Positions 1 to 10,218 are shown, counted from the stretch's first letter. The stretch is DNA of 64,000 bases from Chamaelirium japonicum (GCA_947650365.1 OX393549.1:92343081-92407080); one strand, 5' to 3'. Notes: generated by a model not told the origin, from the letters alone. Program-made: numbers and translations.

Positions 1-480
1 AAAGACGATAGTGGGACCCCCCCAGCCCTGCCTAAGTCCCACAACGACGACTGTGGAACCCCTAGCCCTACGCAGGGCCCTCGAAAATAGCCCAATCATT
101 CTTCAAATCTATATAAATAAGAGGACCGACACATATTCCAGATCAGATTCTTATTCGATACCTAAATTTTCATTCCGAAATCTTTCCTCGGTTTCTTAAG
201 TTGCAGAGCTTAGACAAAGAACTTATCTATTTTTATCCCCCTTTTTCTTTTCTCTGATTGCTTGTACAAGTGACGCTCGACCTGTCGAGATCACTTTACA
301 TTTTGAAGATAGTAGATTCAAGGTTGCGTCTTACCGCACGGAGATGTAGGTTTCGGTCGAACTTCGTCACCACATGCTCGTGTCTACTCTATAGTCTATG
401 CTTTAAATATTGACTTTACAGCTCAACGCGCTACAATATAAGTGCATTCAGATTCTACCATTGATTGTTAGTGGGAAACT
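1..480. other. Unassigned AT-rich stretch, possible LTR or promoter remnant
   Basis: No coding frame resembles a known family. A TATA-like box (TATATAAATAAG, about 109-120) is followed by a pyrimidine-rich leader, which fits the U3/R part of an old LTR or a plant promoter. No paired repeat, primer site or TSD was found, so the identity is open. Confidence 0.25.
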
Positions 481-681
481 TTACACGGTAAAAGAATCCC
501 TTAGAGCTTGGTGTCGTTTGTGGGACTGCGAAATGAAAAGCTCCATACTTTCCAAGAACTTATTGGTTAAGTAGAAGCGATCAATCAGCCTTCTATCTCC
601 GTGCTTTCCAGCTCCTATCGGTCGAGGCAGCAGCACCCGATCAGCTTGAGCATCTTGTTTGTCTCTATCACTGCACAAGAA

Positions 682-730
682 TGGTCTCTCTCTCTCTCTC
701 TCACTCTCTCTCTCTCTCTCTCTCTCTCTC
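682..730. repeat. (CT)n microsatellite
   Basis: Nearly pure CT dinucleotide run with one interruption. It directly precedes a roughly 45-bp sequence (731-775) that recurs near 10891, where GA repeats lie close by. Confidence 0.9.
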
Positions 731-734
731 AGAT

Positions 735-855
735 CCTTAATTTTGTAAGAGGTACCCTCTCGTCCCAAAATCATCCACGTGGCTCCTACCCTCCTGACTC
801 GCCTATAGACGTGTGGTATCCCAATCTCCTCCAGATTCCTCTCCACCGAGGTCAT
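735..855 (-). pseudogene. Short coding-like fragment, weakly resembling a glyoxalase/VOC exon
   Basis: From an ATG at 855 the minus strand reads a short peptide containing VERNLEEIGIPHV, which loosely recalls the VOC/glyoxalase-I-like segment of plant lactoylglutathione-lyase-like proteins. The expected following metal-site segment is not readable and the frame then runs into a CT repeat. This is a weak resemblance by eye; chance is a real alternative. A truncated, dead fragment is the best guess. Confidence 0.15.
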
Positions 856-1114
856 GATCTCGCACTACATGAACCGTACGAGTTAGTGACTGTTAGTTAC
901 AGAGATCAATAGGATCGCAACTACGTATGCACTATGGGATCAATCAATCAACCTAGGAGCATGCATGGTCAATTACGTATGTATGTAAGTACCTGGAAGC
1001 ATATATGGCTGTCCTTGGGATTGATCTCGGTCATTCCCGGGGTCTTGGGATTGTCGCAAGTGGATTCCAATTCCGTAGTTGAATAACCTGAGAGATCAAT
1101 CACATGAATGCAAG

Positions 1115-1211
1115 TGTTGGGTTTAGTCCCACATCAGCTAGGGGCTGGGTGGTGGTGCATGCCTTTATATACCCTCAGTGGTTAGAGGGTATCTAACAAT
1201 GGTATCAAAGT
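1115..1211 (+). mobile_element. TRIM-like LTR (84 bp) with adjacent primer-binding site
   Basis: The sequence starts TGTTGGGTTTAGTCCCACAT, has a TATA box (TTTATATACC) and ends TCTAACA at 1198. It is followed at 1200 by TGGTATCAAAG, a near match to the tRNA-iMet primer site. Short LTRs with this start are typical of plant TRIM elements. No second LTR was found downstream, so this is a truncated element. A related partial LTR lies on the minus strand at 11713-11775. Confidence 0.5.
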
Positions 1212-2996
1212 TAGATTCTACTCAGCAAGATTTAGTCAGGTTTAGTAGGGTGTGGTCTGATTATACCCATGTGTGTCTCATGCCTTCACTATTACATAAT
1301 AATCGTTTATCGACGGCTATATATCATCCACCGGTCCAACCATCCAGCCGAAAAAATTCAAACAAATCCCAGTGAGTTGTTAAAAATATCCCTGTAAGTT
1401 GTTAAAAAGAATAAATAAAAGGATTCCAACATCTCAACATTAATGTCTGTTAGCCGAGTTGGTGACAAAAAACTCTTTTGTCTCTTTGCAGGCTTTTGAA
1501 GTTTTGAGGTCGAGTTTTGATAACAGTAATTTACTAGAAAGAAACCCGGGCACTACCCGAATGTGCTTGATGCACGCCATTTGGCAAAGACGATATCGTT
1601 GTTGTAGATCGTGTGTCCTTAGCGTGAATTTTCTGTATTAACATTAATAAAGATGACTTTGGTTATTGCTTTAATTAGAATACTACTGTGGTATATGATA
1701 GTACTCATATAATAAAAGGACCCTAGGGAACACAGTAGGCCACTGAGGCGCATGGAGGATCCATGCTTGGGAGACCCAGTGGACCAGTTCTGTGTAGACC
1801 TAAAACTAGTTCACAGCTTTGGTGATGATGGTCGCTTCACCGAGAATAAGCTGTTGGCAGGTAGAGGATGTGGTGAAGTCTCCACCACGGGAACGTGCGA
1901 TTCCCATTCACCTGACCAAGCACGATGATCGTGTTGAACAGGAACCAAGACGGTGCACAGTTCAGTGATTCAGACACTGGTGCAGAAACCGTCTTACTAC
2001 TATAGATAATCTGTCCTTAACCCTGAGGGACCATGCTCACTGGGCCAACTAGTTGTGTGGTGCTTTGATGTGCCAACGTGTGCGGGCCTTCCATAGTCCA
2101 ATATCACGGTACGTTGGGTTACCTGGCTGGCTCTTGAGTGACATGTAATTCCTACAGGTTATCCGACGTCCAGTGTTGGATGGGTGCGTTTTGATGAGTC
2201 AATCTGTCCACACAGTTAACCCGGCCAGGCCTGGTGGTTGTCAGTACGACTGACGATGTTTCGGATGCTAGGCATAGCACCGGAAGGTGTGTGGTGTTAT
2301 AGATGACAAGTCATCAAACCCTAGTCAGATGATCGATCGGGATCTGACGGTGCTCCCCACCGCCCGAGTCGTATTATGGCACCAGTAATAGGAGGGACTG
2401 AGGATTATCGGAGTATAGTAGAGAACAGGGTTACGAGGGAGTAACATAAGTTTAGGATCATTAGAGTTCAACTCGCGTCGCACTCTGGGTGGCTACGCGG
2501 GTTAATCGGATTAGGTCTGATTAACGAAACTTTCGGTGTGTCACCGGAACAGTTAATCAGGGATCCGGTTAGAGCTAGAGATCCCGAAACCTGAAGGTTC
2601 CACCCTATTGTTGCATATAGGAATTGTTCCCCGACCTAGTTGGATACGTTGGATGCGAAGTAGCGTGATGGAGCGCAAGCCTAGAGCCAAAGAACCTAAT
2701 TCACATGTGTTACGGACCGTAGGGGTATTTTGATAAATACTGAAATATGGATCAGAACATATTGAATATGGATCTTAGATTGAGCGGAATAATTCCAGGA
2801 GCTCACAGGCGCTGACGGAATTCGATTCCGAGTAGCGCACCTCACTCAGTCTCACTTTCAGTTTTCCGCTTTTCGTGAAGGGCGTTTTCGTCCGGACTTC
2901 ACGATAGACATCCGGAAGACCTAAATCTGATCCCTCCTCATCCCTATCCACCTAGGGGCCGTCCCTAGGCTCCTTGGAGCCATGGGAGACCGGCCC
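1212..2996. other. Non-coding stretch, probably the U3 side of the copia LTR that follows
   Basis: No frame longer than about 60 codons and no recognisable domain. The downstream TATA box (2997) and LTR end (3564) suggest part of this belongs to the U3 of a long LTR, but its left edge could not be placed. Confidence 0.3.
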
Positions 2997-3566
2997 TATA
3001 AAGGGAATAGAGAGGGGAGGGGCCGGCCCTAAGGTTCTACTCCCTCCCCTTCAAAAATCCGACCCTTTGTGCTCCTCCTTTGTGGTTTCGGCCAAGGAAA
3101 AGAGAATAAGAAGAAGGGAGAAGGAAGAGGATGGAAGGAGAAGGAAGAAAGGAGAAAGAGGAGGAGAAAATCTCGAGGCTCGCCATCATCTTCGCAATGG
3201 ATTCTTCTGTCGGCTCGAAATCCTTGCACTCAGAGACGGGATTTCGAGGATTCTGCAATTCGCAAAGGACAAGGTGCTATCCGACAGTTTCCCTTGCGAT
3301 TCAAGTGCGGTTCTTCATCGTTCCATAATATCTGGATCATAGATCCATAAGGTGTGATGAATCTAAACATCTAAGTAGATGCATGCATGTCTTCCGTACG
3401 TAGATCGTAGTATGCCTCTAGGGTGTCTGCACATATGCTAAGATCATAGATTTGCATGTAGATTGTTTTGTATCACGAATTGTAATGAAACATACACCGT
3501 ATGATCTTTGGATCTTTCTTTTTGCTTCCACTGCGACTCTGATTAGCGGAACCCAATTCCAACAAT

Positions 3567-3578
3567 TGGTATCAGAGC
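3567..3578 (+). other. tRNA-iMet primer-binding site of the copia remnant
   Basis: TGGTATCAGAGC, complementary to the 3' end of initiator Met tRNA, two bases after the LTR end. Confidence 0.75.
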
Positions 3579-5515
3579 ACGCTTTGGTGTATGTTTCATG
3601 CATGAATTCATGAAAATATCATGTGAATATATGATGGCATATGTTTTCGTCGGGATTCGGCATAGATCATGTATATGGATTGTGCTATGTATCGTCTTTT
3701 TGCAGGTGCCGCGCTAAATAGTAATCTGTGATTGCATGCATCCGGGGGTCGGACCCCGGATTTAATTTTGTATTGATTATTATTGTGGATTGTAAGGCTC
3801 TAGATGGGCGAGGGTGGGGGTTGACCATCCTCGGTTCCCTGGCCATGTTTCTAGGATTGTCCTCTTTTCTTTCTAGCGAAATTGTACACAAACGAGCACT
3901 TGCTCGGAGCGTGTTAGTTTTTCGATCACAGGAAGAAGGAGATGATGCTACATCCACGGTTCGGGCAAGCGGTATCATGGCGTGCAAAGACCCGGCGAAA
4001 GCGTGCACGTTGGCGATGAAGGGGATCGTCGTCAGAGATCGTGCAGAACGGAAGAGCGGGATATCTTGGCTGTGCTATTCAGGTTCAGGGGTCGGACCCT
4101 GGACTTGATTGAGTTTGGATGTTTTTTCTGTTGTTTCTCTTTATTTCGTATTTAGAGAACCCCGATGATAATATGATTATCTTACTTGTGAGTTTATCTC
4201 TAGATCAGGCTTAGGGTTAGTACTAAGCTTATGGATTCATCGGTGTATCTAAATGCTTCTAACACGTGCGAATCCGCTGACTAGCTAAAAGGAAAGGTGG
4301 TAACCGCCCTCGTGGTAGTTCAGGTAGCCAAGTACTGTGCACCGAGATAGATGCAGTGTTAGATTTGTTTAGTGATAATTCACTAATGTCTCCATAAGAA
4401 GTATGATAACCCTAGTGGGATGCCCTTTCCCCACGTGGTCCTAGCGACCAAGTTAGGTTAGGATTTCACTGTGTGATATCCGTTTCTAGATGACGTTTGA
4501 TGGTAGTATGAACTCATCATGATTTGGTTATGCCACCATTAGGTTGAGGTCCGGGGGAGGTTGTCGGATGTCCCTATTTGGCCAGCATCGAAACCTGTAA
4601 TGAGATGAGATCTACTATGACATCAGGCATCAAATTGTGAACGAGGCGTCATCGTAGTGGGAGTCCTTTCCACGTTAACCATAGGCTAGGCTCCAGATCT
4701 TAGGATTATGGACAAACTAGTGAAGTATCGGGATCCTTGGAATCTATGTAATGTGATCCTTATAAGAAAGGCAAAAGCTGAGTATTCAAGGTAGGGACTA
4801 TGATATTTTCCGAGGATATTAATGCTTTACGGGAAGGTTTATAATCCTAGTGGGAGCACGGTAGACCAGGGTCTAAGTCTAGGAGGTCGTGACCTTTCTA
4901 GATATACATAAAACCTTATAAAAAAGGGATGTGTAAGAGGTTCCCTCCAAAGGGGAGCCCCTGGCCTCCACAATCAACCGGCTAAGGGTCTGGGTGGGAG
5001 ATACGCAGTTCGATATTCCCACCGGGTAAGAGCTGTGTCTCCTTCCATGCTGGTTCGCCTAGTGGTTTCCTTCGGGACATGGAGGATGCCGGTGGCAGTG
5101 GGTGACGGTTTTATCCTGCACCGCGGGAGCCTATGAACCCCCCTACCGACACCACCTAGATTTCAGGGAAGCATCCGAAAGCTTGTGTGAAGCCGTTGTT
5201 GCTGTGCACACGGATCACATAAAGCTGGCCAAAAGGAGACTGGGAGGTCTTTCAGTTTGCCGTGGGTAATTCTGATGAAGACTGGGTCGTAAAAACCCCG
5301 TTGGCAAAAGCGGTTGCATGCTCTCACCGAGATGCTGTCTCCAATTCAGGGCCGATAGTCTCAGTGCTCGAGCCCAGAGAATTTAGATTCCTGGATGTCT
5401 CCACTTGAGGTGGTGAAGACATAGCGGCTGGAGTAGACTTTATCTATTTCTAAATTCCATGAAATAGATTGTAGTAGACCCTAACTATTGCTTTAAACCA
5501 CTGTTTACAAAAATC

Positions 5516-5692
5516 ATGACCAAGCTCGACCCCCTTGCCTCCATACTTAATGATAACAAACTTACGGGACCAAACTACGAGGACTGGAAGCGTAACCTAA
5601 TGCTCGTCCTAAGGGTTGGCAATCACACAATTGCCCTAAGTACCCCTCAACCGGCCATGCCGGGACCAAGTGCAACTGAGGCCCGTGTATAG
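5516..5692 (+). pseudogene. Copia gag N-terminal fragment
   Basis: From ATG 5516 the frame reads 58 residues including LNDNKLTGPNYEDWKRNL, the conserved start of plant copia gag (UBN2-type) proteins: a short lead, then NY-x-DWKRNL. It runs into TAG at 5690-5692, where the sequence changes to unrelated GGGTCGG-rich DNA. Gag normally runs several hundred residues, so this is a truncated, dead fragment. Confidence 0.7.
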
Positions 5693-6475
5693 ATATATTA
5701 TGAATTTTGTGTTGGGTCGGGTCGGGTTTAGGCTAAAAACCGTATGATTTTTAATAAATTTTTTTTTGTCGGGCTCATCGGGCCGGGCCTGGCCGGGTCG
5801 GGCTCGGGCCGTTGACTTTCAGGTCTGGTTCGGACCGGTGGGCTTTTTTTACACCCCTAAATGTGATCGTTGTACGCTACATTTGTGGGGCCCACTGTGA
5901 TATAAGAGATGGGATAGCAGGGCCCTAGCACTTAGAGCGTGTTGATCGGCTTTGGGCAACGGTTACAGCGTGCACAGGATGTGCAAAAAATTTTCCCGTC
6001 GAGCATCGCTTGCCTCTCTCCACGTCGAGCACTGTGTGCCTTTTTTTTTTGGTAACATGATTGCACTAAAAAGTCATAGGATTACAGATCCATTAATGAT
6101 CAACCATCCACCGTGTATAAGAACAAGGACTGTAGTCGCACTGCGCCTGTAGCATCATCTCAAATGGATAATCTGTGTGCCAAACCTTAGCGAACCTGGA
6201 AGCCCGTGCAAAACCCGCAAGTCAATCTACCACTGAATTTCCTTCACGATATATGTGTGAGCATCGAACTTTTGGAAAGAGATGAAGAAGTTGCTTGCAG
6301 TCATCTATAATCATCGACGCGCTTGAACCCTTCGTCAGTTGGGAGAGAACAGTTTGGGAGTCTCCTTCGATGAAATGTGGTTAGAGGTGTAAATCGGGTC
6401 AGGCTGGGCCTATTATACCTCGGACTTCTTCCCTATCAGACTGCCCAGATCGTTCGATTTCCACAGTGCATGATA
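5693..6475. other. Non-coding, with possible hAT-type MITE ends and a dispersed repeat
   Basis: 5700-5862 is GGGTCGG/GGGCCGG-rich and ends TTTTACACCCCTAA, like a right terminal inverted repeat of hAT-type elements. A left-end-like TTAGAGGTGTAAATCGGG occurs at about 6382. No TSD was resolved. About 100 bp (5869-5975) reappears inverted at 12650-12748. No gene seen. Confidence 0.3.
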
Positions 6476-6480
6476 ATATT

Positions 6481-6660
6481 TGTTACGAAGAAAGGGGGAG
6501 AGAGAATAGGATTGGGGAGAAAATATCCTTGTATTATCTCATTAATCTCACTAATTACATTACATAAGACTACCTCTCTTTATATAGAGAGAGAACACAC
6601 ACCATTATGTTACCACAACCGAGGTGGGACTAATAGAATACTAACACACTACATCTAATA
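6481..6660 (-). repeat. 3' LTR of the TA...CA element
   Basis: 180 bp, paired with 9334-9510. It contains a TATA-like TTTATATAG segment and short GA-rich stretches. It is followed inward by a C-run, which is a polypurine tract on the minus strand. Confidence 0.85.
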
Positions 6661-6787
6661 CCCCCCGTCAAACTGATGTAAGGTATAAACCGACATCAGT
6701 TTGCTTAATAAAAGGAAGGAGAAAGAAAGAAAAAAAAAATACATCAAATAACCCTTTTTTATGCTGTAAGTAAAGATAGTGCCAGGG

Positions 6788-6915
6788 CGACCTGCAAGCA
6801 AGTCGTCCTGGAAACCCGATTAACCTGCAAGCAGGACAACCGGGGGAACCCGGCCAACCTGTAAGCAGGTCAACCGGGGGAACCCGGCCAACCTGTAAGC
6901 AGGTCAACCGGGGGA
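6788..6915. repeat. 34-bp tandem repeat, about four copies
   Basis: Units start near 6788, 6822, 6856 and 6890 and share AACCTGTAAGCAGG and AACCGGGGGAA blocks. They lie inside the TA...CA element; the last two units are nearly identical, which points to recent expansion. Confidence 0.8.
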
Positions 6916-7167
6916 ATTGACAATAATCACTAAGGATCGGAGCGAAGAAAGCCGACGGTGATGGAAGCTGGCAATAACGGAGGCCGAAAGGAGAGAGAGC
7001 GGCTACGAAAAGTTGTGAATGCGTGAGACCTCATAAGAGGCAAGCACCCGGCCGAAGCAAGTACTTGACACCTCTTAGAAGATCTTAATCATCACAGACA
7101 AAGAAGAAGGAGAACATGAAGAGTCGTAGCTCTGATAAGGTCACATGACCAAGGAAAGGAAGAGGAT

Positions 7168-7610
7168 CCGAAAGCCGGCACAAAACAAGTGTGACCGGAA
7201 TTAGAAAAGGTCCAAAAGCTGGCACAAAACAAGTGTGACCGGAACTAGAGAGGATCAAAAGCCGGCACAAGACAAGTATGACCGGAACGAGAAAAGATCC
7301 AAAAGCCGGCACAAAACAAGTGTGACCGGAACTAGAGAGGATCAAACGCCGGCACAAGACAAGTGTGACCGGAACGAGAAAAGATCCAAAAGCTGGCACA
7401 AAACAAATGTGACCGGAACTAGAGAGGATCTAAAAGCCGGCACAAGACAAGTGTGACCGGAACGAGAAAGGATCTAAAAGCCGGCACAAAACAAGTGTGA
7501 CCGGAACTAGAGAGGATTTAAAAGCCGGCACAAGACAAATGTGATCGGAACGAGAAAAAGATCCAAAATCCGGCACAAAACAAGTGTGACCGGAAATAGA
7601 GAGGATCTAA
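7168..7610. repeat. 44-bp minisatellite, about ten copies
   Basis: Units begin at about 7171, 7214, 7258, 7302, 7346, 7389, 7433, 7477, 7521 and 7565, each with a GCCGGCACAA block then GTGTGACCGGAAC. Two unit variants alternate (AACTAGAGAGG versus AACGAGAAAAG), suggesting an 88-bp higher-order unit. The array is internal to the TA...CA element. There are no unique spacers, so it is not a CRISPR-like array. Confidence 0.85.
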
Positions 7611-8164
7611 AAGGTGCAAGGCGGATCGGTAGGGCGCAGAGCGCAAAAATACCAAGGTGCAAGGGCACAAAGCGAGGCGATGGGGCAGGCGAATCTGCAA
7701 AGCGCAAGGGCATAGGGTGCAAGGCGGGCTGACAAAGCGCAAGGTGCAGCGGACGGCGGGCGCGGGACGCCATGGCGGCCGGATCAAACGGCTTAGGGCT
7801 CCGGCAGCCAGCAAGACTGATGGGCGCGGGCTGGAGCCAAAGGAGGAGCGGTAGCTCGAGCGCAGGGCCGCAGAGAGAGCGCAACAGATCAGAGCGCAAG
7901 GCGAAAATGCAAAGAGCCGGCCAGGTACGGAAGAGCCGGATCGGGTGGCAAGATGCTATGAGCACAGGATCCGGGCGGCACAAAGGGCCTGGTAGATGAT
8001 TATGAAGCAAGGGAGCACAGCACGCGGGTCAAGCAACATGAGCTCCCCTTGCCCGACACGCACGCCCTTCGACTCCGGATCCGACTCGCACCGGACCCAA
8101 CCCGCATGGACGGCTGTGATCGGGTGCAAGGGCCATGCGTGGTCAGATCGGGATGCATGGACGG

Positions 8165-8375
8165 CAGCACTAAAGCACCGAATCCCATGAACGGGTGCGA
8201 TCCTACCAGCACTAAAGCATCGGATCCCATCAGAACTCCGGTACTAAAGCACCGGATCCCATCAACGGGTGCGATCATACCAGCACTAAAGCATCGGATC
8301 CCATCAGAACTCCAGCACTAAAGCACCGGATCCCATCAACGGGTGCGATCATACCAGCACTAAAGCATCGGATCC
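8165..8375 (+). repeat. 74-bp tandem array built from the 5' half of 5S rRNA
   Basis: Units start at 8193, 8267 and 8341, an exact 74-bp period, preceded by a partial unit from 8165. Each begins GGGTGCGATCATACCAGCAC and continues through GGATCCCATCAGAACTCC, the first 45-47 nt of plant 5S rRNA. A shorter second 5S-like piece completes the period. The rest of the 5S gene with its internal promoter boxes is missing, so these are not functional rRNA genes. Confidence 0.75.
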
Positions 8376-8767
8376 AAAAGAGAGGGGGAGAGAGCAGATA
8401 AGGAAAGAGAGAAAAAACGAGAGAGAGACGAGAGGGAAAACCGGCGACGAGAGAGGAGATCGGAGCGCGTGGAGGCACATCCGGGCGGCCGGGAAGAGTC
8501 GGAGACGCACGGGCGGCGTGATCGGCGGGCGCAGGGCAACGGCAGGCCGGTACGGTGGAGGAGCAGGTGGCGCGGTGGAGGCACAGGGCCGGCGCGGGCA
8601 GATCCGGCCGGCGGGTCATCAGGCGCAGGGGCGGCGGGTCTTCAGGCGCAAGGCCGACGCAGGCGCAGCGAGGCGCAGGGCCGGCGGGTCTTCAGGCGCA
8701 GGCCGGCAGGCCAGCGGGCGCGGCAGCTCCGGAGGCTTGGAGCGGCGTAGAGGCGGAGGCGCCAAAG

Positions 8768-8983
8768 GCTAGGGGCTTGGTTGGCAACGGGGCCCCTTGG
8801 AGCATCACGGTGGCGGCGAGCACTATGGACAAGGCCATAGAGGCGACGGTGAGGCTCGGGAACGGCGTCGAGCTCGACGGAGAGTCGCTGTACCAGCCCA
8901 AGGACTTCGGTCCCCACATGTTCCCCCTTGTCTACGCGGGCAACGACCGTGATCTGGACGCCTCCTTCTGCGGCAAGGGTCGC
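8768..8983 (+). pseudogene. Captured subtilisin-like protease fragment (PA-domain region)
   Basis: An open frame reads AASTMDKAIEATVRLGNGVE and then GESLYQPKDF...PLVYAGND, ending with a CG-KG segment. This matches the stretch of plant subtilases (SBT family) just before and into the PA domain: the ASTxDR-xxxxVxLGNG and GESLxQP motifs. Subtilases are about 750 residues; only about 70 are present and the catalytic triad is absent. GC content is higher than in the flanks, as expected for a captured exon. It is transcribed antisense relative to its host retroelement. Confidence 0.7.
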
Positions 8984-9004
8984 ACCGTCGCCGCCGGCGA
9001 TGAC

Positions 9005-9115
9005 TCCCAGCTCCAAACCTACATCATCAGCGTGAAACACCCGGAGGACGGCCACCTCACCTACGTCCCTGAGCGCATGCATGGCTGGGACACATCCCTC
9101 CTCGAGGCATCACCC
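9005..9115 (+). pseudogene. Captured subtilisin-like protease fragment (I9 propeptide region)
   Basis: The same frame continues with LQTYIISVKHPEDGH, then PERMHGWDTSLLEA. This resembles the start of the inhibitor-I9 propeptide of plant subtilases (TYIVHVxxP...W-x-SxL). In an intact subtilase this segment lies N-terminal to the PA region; here it follows it, so the two captured pieces are in reversed order. The reading is by eye and this piece is less certain than the PA piece. Confidence 0.55.
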
Positions 9116-9319
9116 ACGTTCGTGCAGAACGCCTCCGTGCTCGGGAACGCGGCGAGGCGGGCGAGCAGGATGGCGCCACGCGAGACCAGCGGTGCTGCGG
9201 GCTCGCAAGATCAGAGAGAGAAAAAAAATTATTGTTTCCCGGCCTCCTCGATGTCGTCGATGACGACCGAGGAGGCCGAGGTCGGAGAGGAGAGCGTCGA
9301 AACCCTAGGCCAAGAGGGT

Positions 9320-9333
9320 TGGCTCTGATACCA
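9320..9333 (-). other. tRNA-iMet primer-binding site of the TA...CA element
   Basis: The complement of 9320-9333 reads TGGTATCAGAGCCA, a perfect initiator-Met tRNA primer site directly next to the LTR end. It fixes the element's orientation as minus. Confidence 0.85.
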
Positions 9334-9510
9334 TGTTACGAAGAGAGGGGGAGAGAGAATAGGATTGGAAAGAAAATCTCTTTGTATTATCTCATTGATC
9401 ACACTTGTATTACATAAGACTACCTCTCTTTATATAGAGAGAGAACACACACCATTATGTTACCACAACCGAGGTGGGATTAATAGAATACTAACACACT
9501 ACATCTAATA
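9334..9510 (-). repeat. 5' LTR of the TA...CA element
   Basis: 177 bp, a few substitutions and a 3-bp length difference from 6481-6660. It is flanked on the right by the TSD copy ATATT (9511-9515). Confidence 0.85.
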
Positions 9511-9515
9511 ATATT

Positions 9516-9947
9516 AATTCACCTCAACTTCATTAATATATTATATATTAGTGAATGCCTGTGCCGATTAGCACAAAGCCGACGCCTTCAACGCGAACCC
9601 CCCCCCCCCCCCCCCCCCCCCCCAACCCACCCACCCATCGATAAAACGGAATCGTCTGATCAATATAGAGTTTGTGATTATTATTATTATTATTTGATGT
9701 ATCCCACTCACGTATCTATTAGAGATCAGCTGGATAATGTGTCTCTGTGCTATTTTAGGAATACCAAGGTAGTACATAATCTGAACGGTCTTAACAGTTA
9801 ATATGTTATATAGAAGTACATCAGTAACCTATCCAAGATTCCAAATATTATATAAAAACATCCCTTAAAACATTAAATATTACATAAATTCCCCTATAAC
9901 GTACCCTGATTGTTATGACGTAGACACAAATCATTATTACGCAAATC

Positions 9948-9990
<43 letters not shown>

Positions 9991-10003
9991 GAGGTCACTT
10001 GAT
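9516..10003. other. Non-coding, with poly(C) and (AG)n tracts
   Basis: A 26-base C run (9598-9623) and an (AG)n run (9949-9988) stand out in AT-rich DNA; a short TTA repeat lies at 9678-9692. No gene is seen. Confidence 0.6.
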
Positions 10004-10218
10004 CTAGACTTGGACGCCGTTCTTCATCTCTGCATGGATTTGGTCCATCTTGACGGTCAGTGTGCTCTGGTCCGCGCTCGCGCTCACCCTCACGTGCTCC
10101 TTCTCCAGCCTCGGCATGTCAATCCGCAGGTACGACACGTATTTGTCCTCGCCCGTAGTCCATCCGCAGTGCGGCGCGTCCACCTTCTGCTCGATTAGAT
10201 TCTGCTTCTGGCTCCGGC
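10004..10218 (-). pseudogene. Small-heat-shock-protein-like (HSP20) fragment
   Basis: The minus strand has an open segment ending at TAG (10006-10004). It reads DKYVSYLRIDMPRLEKEHVRVS and then DQSTLTVK. This resembles the middle of the alpha-crystallin domain of plant organelle-type sHSPs, which carry an LRxDMPGLxKExVxVS motif followed by xNTLxIKGE. The Gly of the DMPGL motif is Arg here. There is no start codon and no upstream part, and the frame ends before the GxL C-terminal segment. A truncated pseudogene is likely; spurious similarity cannot be excluded. Confidence 0.45.

Larger units (their letters stand above)
2997..5692 (+). mobile_element. 5' part of a Ty1/copia retrotransposon (LTR end, PBS, leader, gag start)
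   Basis: A TATA box (TATAAAG, 2997-3003) lies in a GC-rich segment. The LTR appears to end with CAACA at 3564. A perfect tRNA-iMet primer site TGGTATCAGAGC follows at 3567-3578. A non-coding leader of about 1.9 kb leads to a gag start at 5516. The element stops abruptly after 58 gag codons and no pol or 3' LTR follows, so it is a truncated 5' remnant. The left LTR boundary is not resolved. Confidence 0.6.
6481..9510 (-). mobile_element. Non-autonomous LTR retroelement with TA...CA termini and captured host sequence
   Basis: Two near-identical LTRs (6481-6660 and 9334-9510) flank 2.67 kb. Read on the minus strand the LTR begins TATTAG and ends CGTAACA, so the termini are TA...CA rather than TG...CA. 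A 14-base tRNA-iMet primer site (9320-9333) abuts the right LTR. A purine tract (complement of 6661-6669) abuts the left LTR. The 5-bp TSD ATATT is perfect (6476-6480 and 9511-9515). No gag, protease, RT or integrase is present. The interior holds 34-bp and 44-bp tandem repeats, a 5S-derived array and two subtilase fragments, so mobility would depend on proteins from another element. Confidence 0.85.

Noticed and set aside
3728..4108. 126-codon plus-strand frame
   Set aside because: Lies in the non-coding leader of the copia remnant; no domain and no coding-like composition.
7168..7610. CRISPR-like array
   Set aside because: The repeats are contiguous with no unique spacers, in a plant retroelement.
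7085..8010. Repetitive frames over the 44-bp minisatellite
   Set aside because: 44-nt periodicity makes several frames open; no domain and no conservation signal.
8165..8375. Functional 5S rRNA genes
   Set aside because: Only the first 45-47 nt of 5S are present in each unit; the intermediate element, box C and terminator are missing.
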